NCBI GenBank assembly: GCA_031430695.1 | Contig: JANPBZ010000152.1 | Location: 1-23,583, forward strand | Origin: JAENVT01 sp031430695 | GTDB lineage: Bacteria; Actinomycetota; Acidimicrobiia; Acidimicrobiales; Ilumatobacteraceae | Reading direction: 5' to 3' | Length of the DNA stretch: 23,583 nucleotides | In this document: piece by piece, positions 8,463 through 15,690 of the stretch | How positions within the stretch are numbered: position 1 is the first letter of the stretch | Layout: every line of letters begins with the position of its first letter | Program-made: the position numbers and the translations under genes | Notes under the pieces: generated by a model | Databases searched by the model: none | Seen by the model: the letters and a program-made list of their open reading frames with translations, nothing else | What the model was told of the DNA's origin: nothing

Positions 8463-10570
8463 CGTGCCTCCTGAGCCTTCTTGCGAATGAAGTTGTTGAC
8501 CAGGACGGCCAGCAGCAGCACGCCACCAAGGAACGCAAAGCGGCCATCGGAGTTCCAGGGGGTTGTCTGCACACCCACCACCGAGATGGCCATGATCGCG
8601 GAACCGAGTCCGGCACCGATCACTGACCCATACCCTCCCGTCAGCAGGCATCCACCGACGACCGCGGCAATGATGTATTCGAACTCCAAACCGGTGCCCT
8701 GGTTGGCCTGCACAGTGCCGTAGCGCAGTGCAATCAACGTGCCGGCCAGGCAGCCGCACAGCGACACCGTGACGAACAATCCGACCTTGACCTGGTTGGC
8801 CGGCACGCCGACCGCACGGGCGGCTTCCTTGTTGCCGCCGACTGCAAAGATCCAGTTGCCCCAGCGTGTCTTGACCAAGACGTACGAGCCAATGGCCGCC
8901 ACGATCAGCCACCACACGACCGTTTGGCGAAGGACGTTCTGCCCGACGCTGCCGCCCGCTGCCTTGACCTGCGCCGCGTGTTCGGGGGTGAGGTTGGACC
9001 ACACCAGGCGAATGATCAAACCAAGGAACGCGGCGCCTCCACCGATGAGCTGCAGTCGCTTGCCGAGCCGGTCGGCGTCGGCATCCGCGTGCGTGCGCTT
9101 CTCCATGAGGTATTCGACCAACGTGTTGGCCACGATGGCCATTGCCCCGATCATCATCGCTCCGAACATGCCGGTCCGGAAGCGCACCGCACCAGAGTCA
9201 GCACGGATCACGAAAGCCAACACCAGGACCGCGGCCGCGACAAGCAGACCGATGATCAGCTGCCAACGCTTGCTGCTGCGCCCGGCAATCCCGCGGGCGA
9301 GCATCATGAACGTGAGACCAGCACCCGCAAGCAACAACATGCCGATCGCACGCAGCGCTTGCACGGTGGTGAGCTGCAGGAAACAGATCGCCAGAGTCGT
9401 CACCAAGATGCCGCTGTAGAGAGCAAACAGGCCGAGCTTGCCCCAACTTGCAGCGTTCTTCTTCTCGCTCATCTGTGACAACATCGCGCGCACCGCCAGG
9501 GCGGCGCCGGCGATCGCTGCAACGACGGCGACAACGGGACGAAGCCCCGGCGACGTCCATGAGAGAATTGCCAAACCCTGACGCCGATCGAACGGGATCG
9601 GCAAGAGACACGCCAGCGCCACACAGGCGATTCCCAAACCGAGGCGCTGCGCGGCATCTCGCGGAAGGGCGGTAGCACCACCCGTACTGGTGCGACCCTG
9701 CCATCGGGCAAGTGCGGTACCAGCGATGGCGAGGACTGCTCCCGCGCCGGCGATGACGCCGAACAGGGCGTTCTGTCCGACACCCTCGGTCCACAACAAA
9801 CCGGCGAATCCGGTTGCCGAGCCGATCACGCCTACGGCGGTCAGCCCGAAGCCGGCCAGGTTCAACGCCGCGCGGCGAATGAACGATTGCTCGAGCAGGC
9901 CATAGATGAATGCGGCACCGCCCGCGATTACAAGAGCGAGGAAGAGATTGTCACGGATGCCGAACTCGGTGAACTTCCACTCGTGGGCGATCCAGTCCTT
10001 GAAGAACTTGGCGCCCTTCTGCTCGGTGATCTGATCGACTTGCACCTTGCCGACAAGCCGTTTGGAGATCACCAGCATGACGCCGCGCAGCGTGAAGAAC
10101 GAGGCGAGCGTGACGATGAAGCTGGGTAACCCGGTCTTGTTGACCATGTAGCCGTTGAACCAGCCAACCGCTGCAGCAGCCAGGAATGCCGACCCGATGG
10201 CCCAACCGATGTTGACACCGTCGCCCATGAAGTAGCGCGAGAACAGCCCGATCTGGATGGCGGTAGCGCCCGTCATGACGCCAGACGACAGGTCGAACTC
10301 GCCGCCGATCATCAGGAGTGCGACCGCCGTGGCCATGATGCCGGTCGGTGCCGCCACGTCGAGCCAGTTGAGAGTGGTGTCGGCTTCGCCGAACGTGCGG
10401 CCATTCCCCCAGAAGAACGCCCACACGATGACGGCACCGATCAAGGCGCCAATCTCTGGCGAGATGAGCCAGCGGCGCATCGGGCCGCGGTGTGAGATTC
10501 GTTCGTCGAGTGGAACGGGCGGTGGTTCGGAAACCGGCTCCTCGCTGACTTCCACGTCTGTCGCTGTCAT
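8459..10570 (-). CDS. sugar ABC transporter permease with a large internal insert
   Basis: Membrane subunit of the CUT2-type importer. At 703 aa it is about twice the length of RbsC or XylH-like permeases. The N-terminal part (about 36-228) has the usual start of the fold, including LLMIGGEFDLSSG (86-98) and GLPSFIVTLASF (147-158). The C-terminal part (about 550-703) has the family segment GGNKEAARAVGV (578-589) followed by the last membrane helices. Between them, about 230-548, lie some nine or ten extra hydrophobic segments with short basic loops. The whole has roughly 20 potential membrane segments. The frame is open throughout, so it is not an assembly of two broken genes. ATG at 10570 has AGGGGGA just upstream; a TTG at 10588 is an alternative. 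It follows a strong hairpin after the binding-protein gene and overlaps the ATPase gene as ATGA. Confidence 0.9.
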   Translation of the reverse strand: MTATDVEVSEEPVSEPPPVPLDERISHRGPMRRWLISPEIGALIGAVIVWAFFWGNGRTFGEADTTLNWLDVAAPTGIMATAVALLMIGGEFDLSSGVMTGATAIQIGLFSRYFMGDGVNIGWAIGSAFLAAAAVGWFNGYMVNKTGLPSFIVTLASFFTLRGVMLVISKRLVGKVQVDQITEQKGAKFFKDWIAHEWKFTEFGIRDNLFLALVIAGGAAFIYGLLEQSFIRRAALNLAGFGLTAVGVIGSATGFAGLLWTEGVGQNALFGVIAGAGAVLAIAGTALARWQGRTSTGGATALPRDAAQRLGLGIACVALACLLPIPFDRRQGLAILSWTSPGLRPVVAVVAAIAGAALAVRAMLSQMSEKKNAASWGKLGLFALYSGILVTTLAICFLQLTTVQALRAIGMLLLAGAGLTFMMLARGIAGRSSKRWQLIIGLLVAAAVLVLAFVIRADSGAVRFRTGMFGAMMIGAMAIVANTLVEYLMEKRTHADADADRLGKRLQLIGGGAAFLGLIIRLVWSNLTPEHAAQVKAAGGSVGQNVLRQTVVWWLIVAAIGSYVLVKTRWGNWIFAVGGNKEAARAVGVPANQVKVGLFVTVSLCGCLAGTLIALRYGTVQANQGTGLEFEYIIAAVVGGCLLTGGYGSVIGAGLGSAIMAISVVGVQTTPWNSDGRFAFLGGVLLLAVLVNNFIRKKAQEAR

Positions 10571-10669
10571 GGGTCCCCCTGACCTCAAGAGATGCGTCGT
10601 CGAAACGCTATGCGAATGTAGAGACGCCGACCGAAGTAGACGTTCGTCACTCCGGTGGGCGTTGGGTGG

Positions 10670-10693
10670 GGCGGGCGCCTTAGGGCGCCCGCC
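10670..10693. terminator. strong hairpin between binding-protein and permease genes
   Basis: Perfect 10-bp GC-only stem (10670-10679 with 10684-10693) and a 4-nt loop, 18 bp after the stop of the binding-protein gene in the direction of transcription. No T tract follows on the minus strand, so it is not a clear intrinsic terminator. It may be a partial terminator or an mRNA-stabilising structure that leaves more transcript for the binding protein than for the membrane subunits, as known for other importer operons. Confidence 0.65.
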
Positions 10694-10711
10694 ACCTCAC
10701 TGTTGTGGAAC

Positions 10712-11785
10712 TTAGCGGCTTCCGGCGTCGACAAGCGCCGACACAGCCTCGGCATTGTCCTGCGTCACGAAGCCTGGGCCGGTGTTGATCGGCAGGCCGC
10801 CACCCAGTGTGTTCTGGTTGGTGACATTGAGGTACAGCGCCACGACCGAGATGTAGCCCTGCAGGTACTGCTGCTGATCGATGGTGAAGAGAACATCACC
10901 AGCGGCAATGTCGGCGAGCAGGTCTGGCGACAGGTCAACGCCACCAACGGTGACGGTGCGACCGAGTTCCTTCACGGCTGCGGCGGCATCGTGAGCAACA
11001 ACCGGACCGGTACCGAAGATGGCATCGACATCCGGGTTGGCGTCGAGTGCTGCCTTGAGGTCGGCCTGCTGCTTGCCAGAGGCATCACCAGACGTCGTGA
11101 TCGGGTCGAGGAAAGTACCCGCGAAGGTGCTCTCCAGGCCAGCGCAACGTGCGTCGAGACCGGTGTTGGTCTGCTCTTGCTTGGCGCACAGCACGACCTT
11201 GGCACCGGCTTCGTTGAACTTCTCACCAGCGCCTGCACCAGCGATGAACTCGTCTTGGCCGATGTGGGTGAACGCACCGAACTCCTTGTACAGGTCGGAA
11301 CCCGAGTTGGTCGTGACCAGCGGGATGCCGGCATCGACTGCAGCCGCGACTGCGTCACGAACTGCATCGGGGTCGGCGAGCGATACGGCAAGACCGTCAA
11401 CGCCGTCGGCGACTGCCTGGTTGATCATTGCAGCCTGGTCGGTACCTGTGTTGTTGGATCCCTGATACTTGACCGTGATGCCCAATGCATCGCCAGCGGC
11501 TTCGGCACCCTTCTGGAACACTGACCAGAACACGCCACCATCACCGTGGGTGATGACAGCGATCGTGACGTCCTCGCCAGCCGTGACATCAACGGTGTCG
11601 GCAGGTGCATCGGTGCCAGCAGGTGCGTCGGTCCCTGCAGGTGCATCAGTTGCTGCCGGTGTTGTTGCCTCGGCCTCGGTACCGCCGGGAGCGGCTGAGG
11701 TTGTTGTGTCGTCTTCGTCACCGCACGCGGTCGCCAGCAAGGCGAACGCTGCAAGTGTTGCGAAGACGTAGCGGGTCTTCTTCAT
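10712..11785 (-). CDS. sugar-binding lipoprotein of the ABC importer
   Basis: Extracytoplasmic substrate-binding protein of 357 aa, periplasmic-binding-protein type 4 (ribose/inositol-binding-like). The signal peptide has KK at 2-3, a hydrophobic core (about 6-20) and the lipobox LATAC with C21 as the lipidated residue. Residues 22-68 form a low-complexity Ala/Thr/Pro/Asp linker with repeated TDAPAG units. The folded domain starts at about 72 with VTIAVITHGDGGVFW (73-87). It presumably captures the inositol or polyol and delivers it to the permease. Preceded by a purine-rich AGAGGGGGAAAGAG stretch before the ATG at 11785. It lies 67 bp after iolE and 141 bp before the permease gene, the loosest spacing in the operon. 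Confidence 0.92.
   Translation of the reverse strand: MKKTRYVFATLAAFALLATACGDEDDTTTSAAPGGTEAEATTPAATDAPAGTDAPAGTDAPADTVDVTAGEDVTIAVITHGDGGVFWSVFQKGAEAAGDALGITVKYQGSNNTGTDQAAMINQAVADGVDGLAVSLADPDAVRDAVAAAVDAGIPLVTTNSGSDLYKEFGAFTHIGQDEFIAGAGAGEKFNEAGAKVVLCAKQEQTNTGLDARCAGLESTFAGTFLDPITTSGDASGKQQADLKAALDANPDVDAIFGTGPVVAHDAAAAVKELGRTVTVGGVDLSPDLLADIAAGDVLFTIDQQQYLQGYISVVALYLNVTNQNTLGGGLPINTGPGFVTQDNAEAVSALVDAGSR
11601..11654. repeat. three 18-bp tandem repeats in the lipoprotein linker
   Basis: Three imperfect copies of an 18-bp unit (11601-11618, 11619-11636, 11637-11654), each beginning with GCAGGTGC, encode the repeated six-residue Ala/Thr/Pro/Asp linker of the binding protein. Such in-frame repeats can change copy number by slippage without breaking the frame. 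Confidence 0.8.
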
Positions 11786-11821
11786 GTGTTCTCTTTCCCC
11801 CTCTAGGAGTGATGGTTTGCA

Positions 11822-11835
11822 CCGGCAAGAGCCGG
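11822..11835. other. short hairpin between iolE and binding-protein gene
   Basis: CCGGC and GCCGG around a 4-nt AAGA loop, in the 67-bp gap after iolE. The 5-bp stem is too short and lacks a T tract for a confident terminator call. The gap otherwise holds only the purine-rich ribosome binding region of the binding-protein gene. Confidence 0.3.
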
Positions 11836-11852
11836 CCTTTCCACTGCCTGGA

Positions 11853-12728
11853 CTACCCAGTCAGCGACTTGAGGTACTCGATGCTCTTTCGAACACCGTG
11901 CACCGGACCCTGCCCGAGCGGTGGCTCCCCATCGGTCAGGGCTACATCTTGTTCCAATACGTACCACCCGGCGTAGCCGGAGTGTTCAAGCGTCCGCACC
12001 GTAGCAGCGATCGGCGCATCGCCCGAACCGGCTGACGGGAACAAACCGTGCTGAATTGCACCCATCCAATCAAACTCACCGGAACGGAATCGAGCGGAAA
12101 TCGACGTATCGACATCCTTGATGTGAACCAGGCCAACCCGGTCGCCATGCTGCTCGGCGATGGCCACCGGATCGGCCTCGCCGATGAAGAGGTGACCCGT
12201 ATCGAGACAGAACAACGAACCGCAATGATCGAGGAACCGGTCGAACTCGTCGGCCGTTTCGATCAAGGTGTTCACGTGTGGATGCACGACCTGGATGAGG
12301 CCGTATTCGGCAACGATCTTCTCGGTCGCGGCGAGTCCATCGAACAGCGCCGCCCACTCGGATGCGTCGAGCGTCGGGCGATCCCACGACTCCATGCTGG
12401 AGATGACCGCGCCCACGAAGTACGTGCCTCCGGCATTCGACAGTGTGCTTGCCGCCGCGTGGGCAGCCTCGAGCGAACCAGGATGGCTGGTGCCGTGGTG
12501 CAGCACCAACGGAACGAAACCTCCGAGGATGTTCAGGCCGAACTGATCAAGCAGCGAGCGCAGCGCTGTGGTGTCGTTAGGGAGCCATCCCAGAGCGCCG
12601 AGCTCGGTCGACGTGATGCCCAGATCCGCCATCTCGCCGAGAATGCGGCTCGGCGACATCTGCAGTCCCCAGCCCGGCACTTCGCAGATTCCCCACGAAA
12701 TCGGTGCTGCCGCAATGCGGTCGATCAT
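11853..12728 (-). CDS. iolE: inosose dehydratase
   Basis: TIM-barrel protein of the sugar-phosphate isomerase/epimerase (AP endonuclease 2-like) family, 291 aa, expected to dehydrate 2-keto-myo-inositol to the trihydroxycyclohexane-dione that IolD hydrolyses. The N-terminal APISWGICEVPGWG (8-21) is characteristic of actinobacterial IolE. Likely metal ligands are E42, H149/H151, D176 with H179 (LDTGH), H202 (VHIKD) and E259. ATG at 12728 follows AGGGG with a short spacer. It is the first gene of the inositol operon: a TTGACA/TAGAGT promoter and a LacI-type operator lie directly upstream. IolH-type or inosose isomerase (IolI) activity is an alternative for this fold, but no other dehydratase candidate is present in the window. 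Confidence 0.82.
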   Translation of the reverse strand: MIDRIAAAPISWGICEVPGWGLQMSPSRILGEMADLGITSTELGALGWLPNDTTALRSLLDQFGLNILGGFVPLVLHHGTSHPGSLEAAHAAASTLSNAGGTYFVGAVISSMESWDRPTLDASEWAALFDGLAATEKIVAEYGLIQVVHPHVNTLIETADEFDRFLDHCGSLFCLDTGHLFIGEADPVAIAEQHGDRVGLVHIKDVDTSISARFRSGEFDWMGAIQHGLFPSAGSGDAPIAATVRTLEHSGYAGWYVLEQDVALTDGEPPLGQGPVHGVRKSIEYLKSLTG

Positions 12729-12744
12729 TCTGTCCCCTCGATCA

Positions 12745-12760
12745 GTTAGAGCGCTCCAAC
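12745..12760. promoter_or_regulatory. LacI-family operator between iolE and lacI-type gene
   Basis: A 16-bp dyad, GTTAGAGCGCTCCAAC, with one mismatched base pair and the central AGCGCT typical of LacI-family operators (compare the GAGCGCTC core of actinobacterial CebR-type sites). It overlaps the -10 end of the predicted iolE promoter by two bases and extends into the start region, the right place for repression. It is probably bound by the divergent LacI-family protein. A second, weaker inverted repeat, TCAAG-N8-CTTGA at 12783-12800, lies near the regulator start and overlaps the -35 box. Confidence 0.72.
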
Positions 12761-12786
12761 TCTAGACGTCTCAGCCGTGGTGTCAA
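12759..12786 (-). promoter_or_regulatory. predicted promoter of the inositol operon
   Basis: On the minus strand a perfect TTGACA (12786-12781) is followed after 16 bp by TAGAGT (12764-12759), a sigma-70/SigA-like promoter. The start would fall about 25 bp before the iolE ATG, inside the LacI-type operator. Confidence 0.62.
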
Positions 12787-12805
12787 GTGAACTAGCTTGA
12801 CGGCG

Positions 12806-13888
12806 GTGCCTCGCACAAGACGAACCAGTGCCCCGACCTTGGAAGACGTGGCCCACATAGCCGGCGTCTCGCGGGCCCTGGTGTCGTTGGTGATGCGTGA
12901 TTCGCCACGCGTCAGCGCGGAATCACGAAAGCGAGTGACCGACGCTGCTTCGAAGCTCGGATACCGGCCGAACCTGATGGCCAGGAATCTTGCCTCGCGC
13001 AAGACCATGACGATTGGCGTGCTGCTCAACGACTTGCACAATCCGTGGTTCGCGGAGGTCACCGATGGCATTCATGCCGCCGCCGAGCGACACGGCTACC
13101 AGCTCATCTTGGCCAGTGGCCGACGAAGCACTCGACTCGAATCGCGGGCGCTCGACACATTTCTGGCGTCGCGTGTCGATGGAATCATCGTCGCCGGTTG
13201 CAGGCTCCCTGCGGCCAGGCTTGACGCGGTCGCGGCCGAGGTTGCGTTGGTCTCGGTGGGTCGTGCCTTCGCTCGATCCGGCATCGGCTCAGTGACCACC
13301 GACGACGCATACGGTGCCCAGCTCGCGGTCGAGCATTTGCACGATCTCGGGCATCGACGGATCGCTCACATCGATGGCGGAAAGGGCGCAGGCGCATCGC
13401 CACGCCGGAGTGGCTACCTCCGCACTATCCGCGCCTTGGGCTTGGGTGACGACGCGCTGGTGATCACCGGCGATTTCACCGAAGAGGCAGGAGCTCACGG
13501 CGCCGAACGACTATTACGCGGCGCGGTGTTGCCGACTGCGATCTTCACCGCCAACGATCTGTCCGCCGTCGGGGCGATCGACGTGATCGAGCGCGGTGGC
13601 CTGGTGGTGCCCGACGACATCGCCGTGGTCGGCTTCGACAACACGTCGCTCGCTGCGCTGAATCACATCGGGCTGACAACCATCGACCAACCGCGATGCG
13701 AGATGGGCGATGCGGCGGCGACGATGCTGATCGATGTGATCAACGATCGGTGCGAACTCACCGCCGTACTGATGTCGCCCAGCTTGGTCGTGCGTCGCAC
13801 AACCGCTCGTCAGCGCAACTCGGTCATCAACGCTGCGCCGACCGCACCGGCTCGCTCGCCGAGCGAGGCGAACACCACCTCGGGGTGA
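12806..13888 (+). CDS. LacI-family transcriptional regulator, probable inositol repressor
   Basis: 360 aa. The N-terminal helix-turn-helix is TLEDVAHIAGVSRALVSLVM (11-30), followed by the hinge (about 53-65) and a ribose-binding-protein-like effector domain that starts at TIGVLLNDLHNPWF (69-82). It is divergent from iolE with a LacI-type operator between, so it most likely represses the inositol operon and is released by an inositol or an early intermediate; the effector is inferred only from context. The GTG at 12806 is preferred; a TTG at 12797 would add three residues and overlaps an inverted repeat. No good ribosome binding site is visible, so translation may be leaderless. The last 26 residues run antisense into the end of the ROK gene and look like a non-family extension. 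Confidence 0.88.
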   Translation: MPRTRRTSAPTLEDVAHIAGVSRALVSLVMRDSPRVSAESRKRVTDAASKLGYRPNLMARNLASRKTMTIGVLLNDLHNPWFAEVTDGIHAAAERHGYQLILASGRRSTRLESRALDTFLASRVDGIIVAGCRLPAARLDAVAAEVALVSVGRAFARSGIGSVTTDDAYGAQLAVEHLHDLGHRRIAHIDGGKGAGASPRRSGYLRTIRALGLGDDALVITGDFTEEAGAHGAERLLRGAVLPTAIFTANDLSAVGAIDVIERGGLVVPDDIAVVGFDNTSLAALNHIGLTTIDQPRCEMGDAAATMLIDVINDRCELTAVLMSPSLVVRRTTARQRNSVINAAPTAPARSPSEANTTSG

Positions 13889-14739
13889 GGTCGCAGATCG
13901 GCCGCATACAGCAACTCGGTGAACCACTTCTGGATCGGCCCGAGATAGAGATCGCCGGACGCCGCGAGCCCGCCACCGAGCACGAACATCTGCGGATCGA
14001 GCAGGTTGGTGAGGTTGTTGAGGCCGAGTGCCACCCACCGACCGAACAGATCGATCACCCCCAGGGCCTCGACATCGCCCTCGCGAGCCGCGGCCTGAAC
14101 ATCCTCGCCGCGGACATTGAATGGATCGCCACCCGCCAGCTGCAGGACCCGACGAAGGCGCTTGCCGATGGCTGCCTCACGGGCCAGCCGCGCCAGACCG
14201 CTGCCCGATGCGTAGCGTTCCCAGCATCCACGGCGCCCGCATGGACACGGCAGGCCGTCGGGGTCGACGACCATGTGACCGATCTCGCCGGTAAAGCCGT
14301 TGGCACCGCGAATGAGGTGCCCGCCGGCGATGACTCCTCCACCGATGCCCGTACCCAGGGTCACCATCACCATGTCGGTCATGCCTCGGGCCACGCCAAC
14401 TTTCCACTCGGCGGCTGCGGCGCAGGTGGCGTCGTTGCCGACTTCGACCGGGAAGCCGAGGCGCTCGGACAGCATGCGGCCGACCTCGAAATCGGTGATG
14501 TCGATCAGGTTCGGTGATGCCTTGATCACTCCCGATCGAGTGACCATGCCAGGCACACCGATACCGAGTGAATCCGTGACCCCAAGCGCTCCTGCCAGTT
14601 CGGCGAGGGTGTCGACGAATGCTTCAGTGCCCGGAGGGGTCGGCCGGCGCTGCTCCTCGATGACATCGCCGGATTCATCGAGCACAACCCCGAGGCATTT
14701 CGTGCCACCGACGTCGATGCCGATGCGGCGTTGACTCAC
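13810..14739 (-). CDS. glk: ROK-family sugar kinase, probable glucokinase
   Basis: 309 aa ROK kinase, cytosolic, expected to phosphorylate glucose or a related hexose with ATP. Motifs: phosphate loop DVGGTK (9-14), catalytic D103 in GNDAT, LGTGIGGG (128-135), substrate motif E152-IGH155, and the ROK zinc motif CPCGRRGCWE (165-174). There is no N-terminal DNA-binding domain, so it is an enzyme rather than a ROK repressor. The GTG at 14739 overlaps the SRPBCC stop as GTGA. The 3' end overlaps the convergent LacI gene by 79 bp. From memory, a ROK glucokinase next to an SRPBCC gene recurs in Streptomyces. N-acetylglucosamine or mannose kinase are alternatives. Confidence 0.82.
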   Translation of the reverse strand: MSQRRIGIDVGGTKCLGVVLDESGDVIEEQRRPTPPGTEAFVDTLAELAGALGVTDSLGIGVPGMVTRSGVIKASPNLIDITDFEVGRMLSERLGFPVEVGNDATCAAAAEWKVGVARGMTDMVMVTLGTGIGGGVIAGGHLIRGANGFTGEIGHMVVDPDGLPCPCGRRGCWERYASGSGLARLAREAAIGKRLRRVLQLAGGDPFNVRGEDVQAAAREGDVEALGVIDLFGRWVALGLNNLTNLLDPQMFVLGGGLAASGDLYLGPIQKWFTELLYAADLRPHPEVVFASLGERAGAVGAALMTELR

Positions 14740-15170
14740 GACTCGGCGCGAACCTTCAGCTCGCGCACCGTGTTGAGGATCCGCACCTCGGCCCGGCGCT
14801 TGACAAACCCAGGCAGCGGCACGACGAGATCGATGATCAAGTCGTAGCGCACCTCGGTGCCACCGTCGGTCGTCGGCGAGAAGTGGTACGCACCGTCGAT
14901 CGTGCGCATGATGTCGCCACGCAGCATGCTCCAGGCCAGCACGGCTGGAGCATCGCTGTAGTCGTAGCTCAAGGTGTAGTGAGTGCTGCGTCCCAGCGCC
15001 GATGCCCTGAATTCGACCTCCAGCGGGCGGCCCTGGTCGTCACGCGCACGCACAACGACATCCTTGACGTCCTTCGCCCATTCCGGATAGTGCTCGACGT
15101 CGGCAGCGATCGCCCATACGCGATCAGGTGGAGCAGCAATCGTCGTGGTCTGTGACGCTGTGTCGGCCAT
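14736..15170 (-). CDS. SRPBCC (polyketide cyclase/START-like) family protein
   Basis: 144 aa, a complete single START-like fold that usually binds a hydrophobic ligand. The N-terminal TTIAAPPDRVWAIAADVEHY (9-28) is the typical first strand and helix, with PEWAKDVKDV following, and the long C-terminal helix contains VKRRAEVRILNTVRELK. No signal peptide or membrane segment. The ATG at 15170 is 9 bp after the stop of the membrane-protein gene, and the end overlaps the ROK kinase as GTGA. The ligand is unknown. A homologue sits near pimB in mycobacteria (Rv2185c, from memory), suggesting a role linked to envelope lipid metabolism, but this is only inference. Confidence 0.82.
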   Translation of the reverse strand: MADTASQTTTIAAPPDRVWAIAADVEHYPEWAKDVKDVVVRARDDQGRPLEVEFRASALGRSTHYTLSYDYSDAPAVLAWSMLRGDIMRTIDGAYHFSPTTDGGTEVRYDLIIDLVVPLPGFVKRRAEVRILNTVRELKVRAES

Positions 15171-15179
15171 TGCTCTGTT

Positions 15180-15680
15180 CTAGTCGATCTCGTGATCGGT
15201 CGGAGACACCGCTGTGCCGACTCGAGGGCCGTACGAGCCGTGGCGAGCCGCCCAGACCCCGTTCATACCGATGCCGAACATCGGCACGAGCACGCCAAAG
15301 GCGAGTGCGTTGAGCTGCCCCTTGTCGAGGCCGACGACGCCGATCCACGCTCCGCCGATGGCCGCGACGACCTGCACAACCAGCGCCAACGACATGGCGC
15401 GGCCGACCGGCTTCGGAGCCGTGTCACCAGTCAGTAGGAACAGATTGGCGACACCGACTTCCTGTACCCGAGAGCGCTCGAGAGCGCGCGTGTACGCCCA
15501 TAGTGTCGCGGCGACACCGATGGCGAACAGCACCATCGAGACACCGCCGATCAGGAATTGCGCGAAGCGCTGGGATCTCAGCGGTACGGCGACGGCGAGC
15601 GCGACCAGGAACACCGCAGTCCCGATCAGGTCGAGTCGAACGACGCTGGCGCCGCGCTGGTTCGCGCGGTCGTTCGTCAT
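15180..15680 (-). CDS. four-helix integral membrane protein of unknown function
   Basis: 166 aa. Four hydrophobic segments are visible at about 18-34, 43-65, 97-119 and 123-145, with a short C-terminal tail carrying WAARHGSYGPR. No enzyme motif is recognisable. The loop between helices 2 and 3 has a run ERSRVQEVGVANLFLL. ATG at 15680 was chosen because the first membrane helix follows at once; the frame continues upstream inside the glycosyltransferase gene without plausible sequence. It sits 10 bp after the glycosyltransferase and 9 bp before the SRPBCC gene, so it is very likely cotranscribed with them. I do not recognise a named family with certainty. Confidence 0.75.
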   Translation of the reverse strand: MTNDRANQRGASVVRLDLIGTAVFLVALAVAVPLRSQRFAQFLIGGVSMVLFAIGVAATLWAYTRALERSRVQEVGVANLFLLTGDTAPKPVGRAMSLALVVQVVAAIGGAWIGVVGLDKGQLNALAFGVLVPMFGIGMNGVWAARHGSYGPRVGTAVSPTDHEID

Positions 15681-15690
15681 CGGCTGGACA

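Noticed and set aside
7417..8490. Plus-strand open frame of 357 codons opposite iolC and the ATPase
   Set aside because: It spans two real genes in antisense, is Ser/Arg/Pro-rich and shows no recognisable domain.
10655..11524. Plus-strand open frame of 289 codons opposite the binding-protein gene
   Set aside because: The minus-strand gene has a lipobox, linker and full binding domain; the plus frame has no motif and begins in the hairpin region.
11601..11654. Possible CRISPR-like repeats
   Set aside because: The units are contiguous, in frame, without spacers, and code for a lipoprotein linker.
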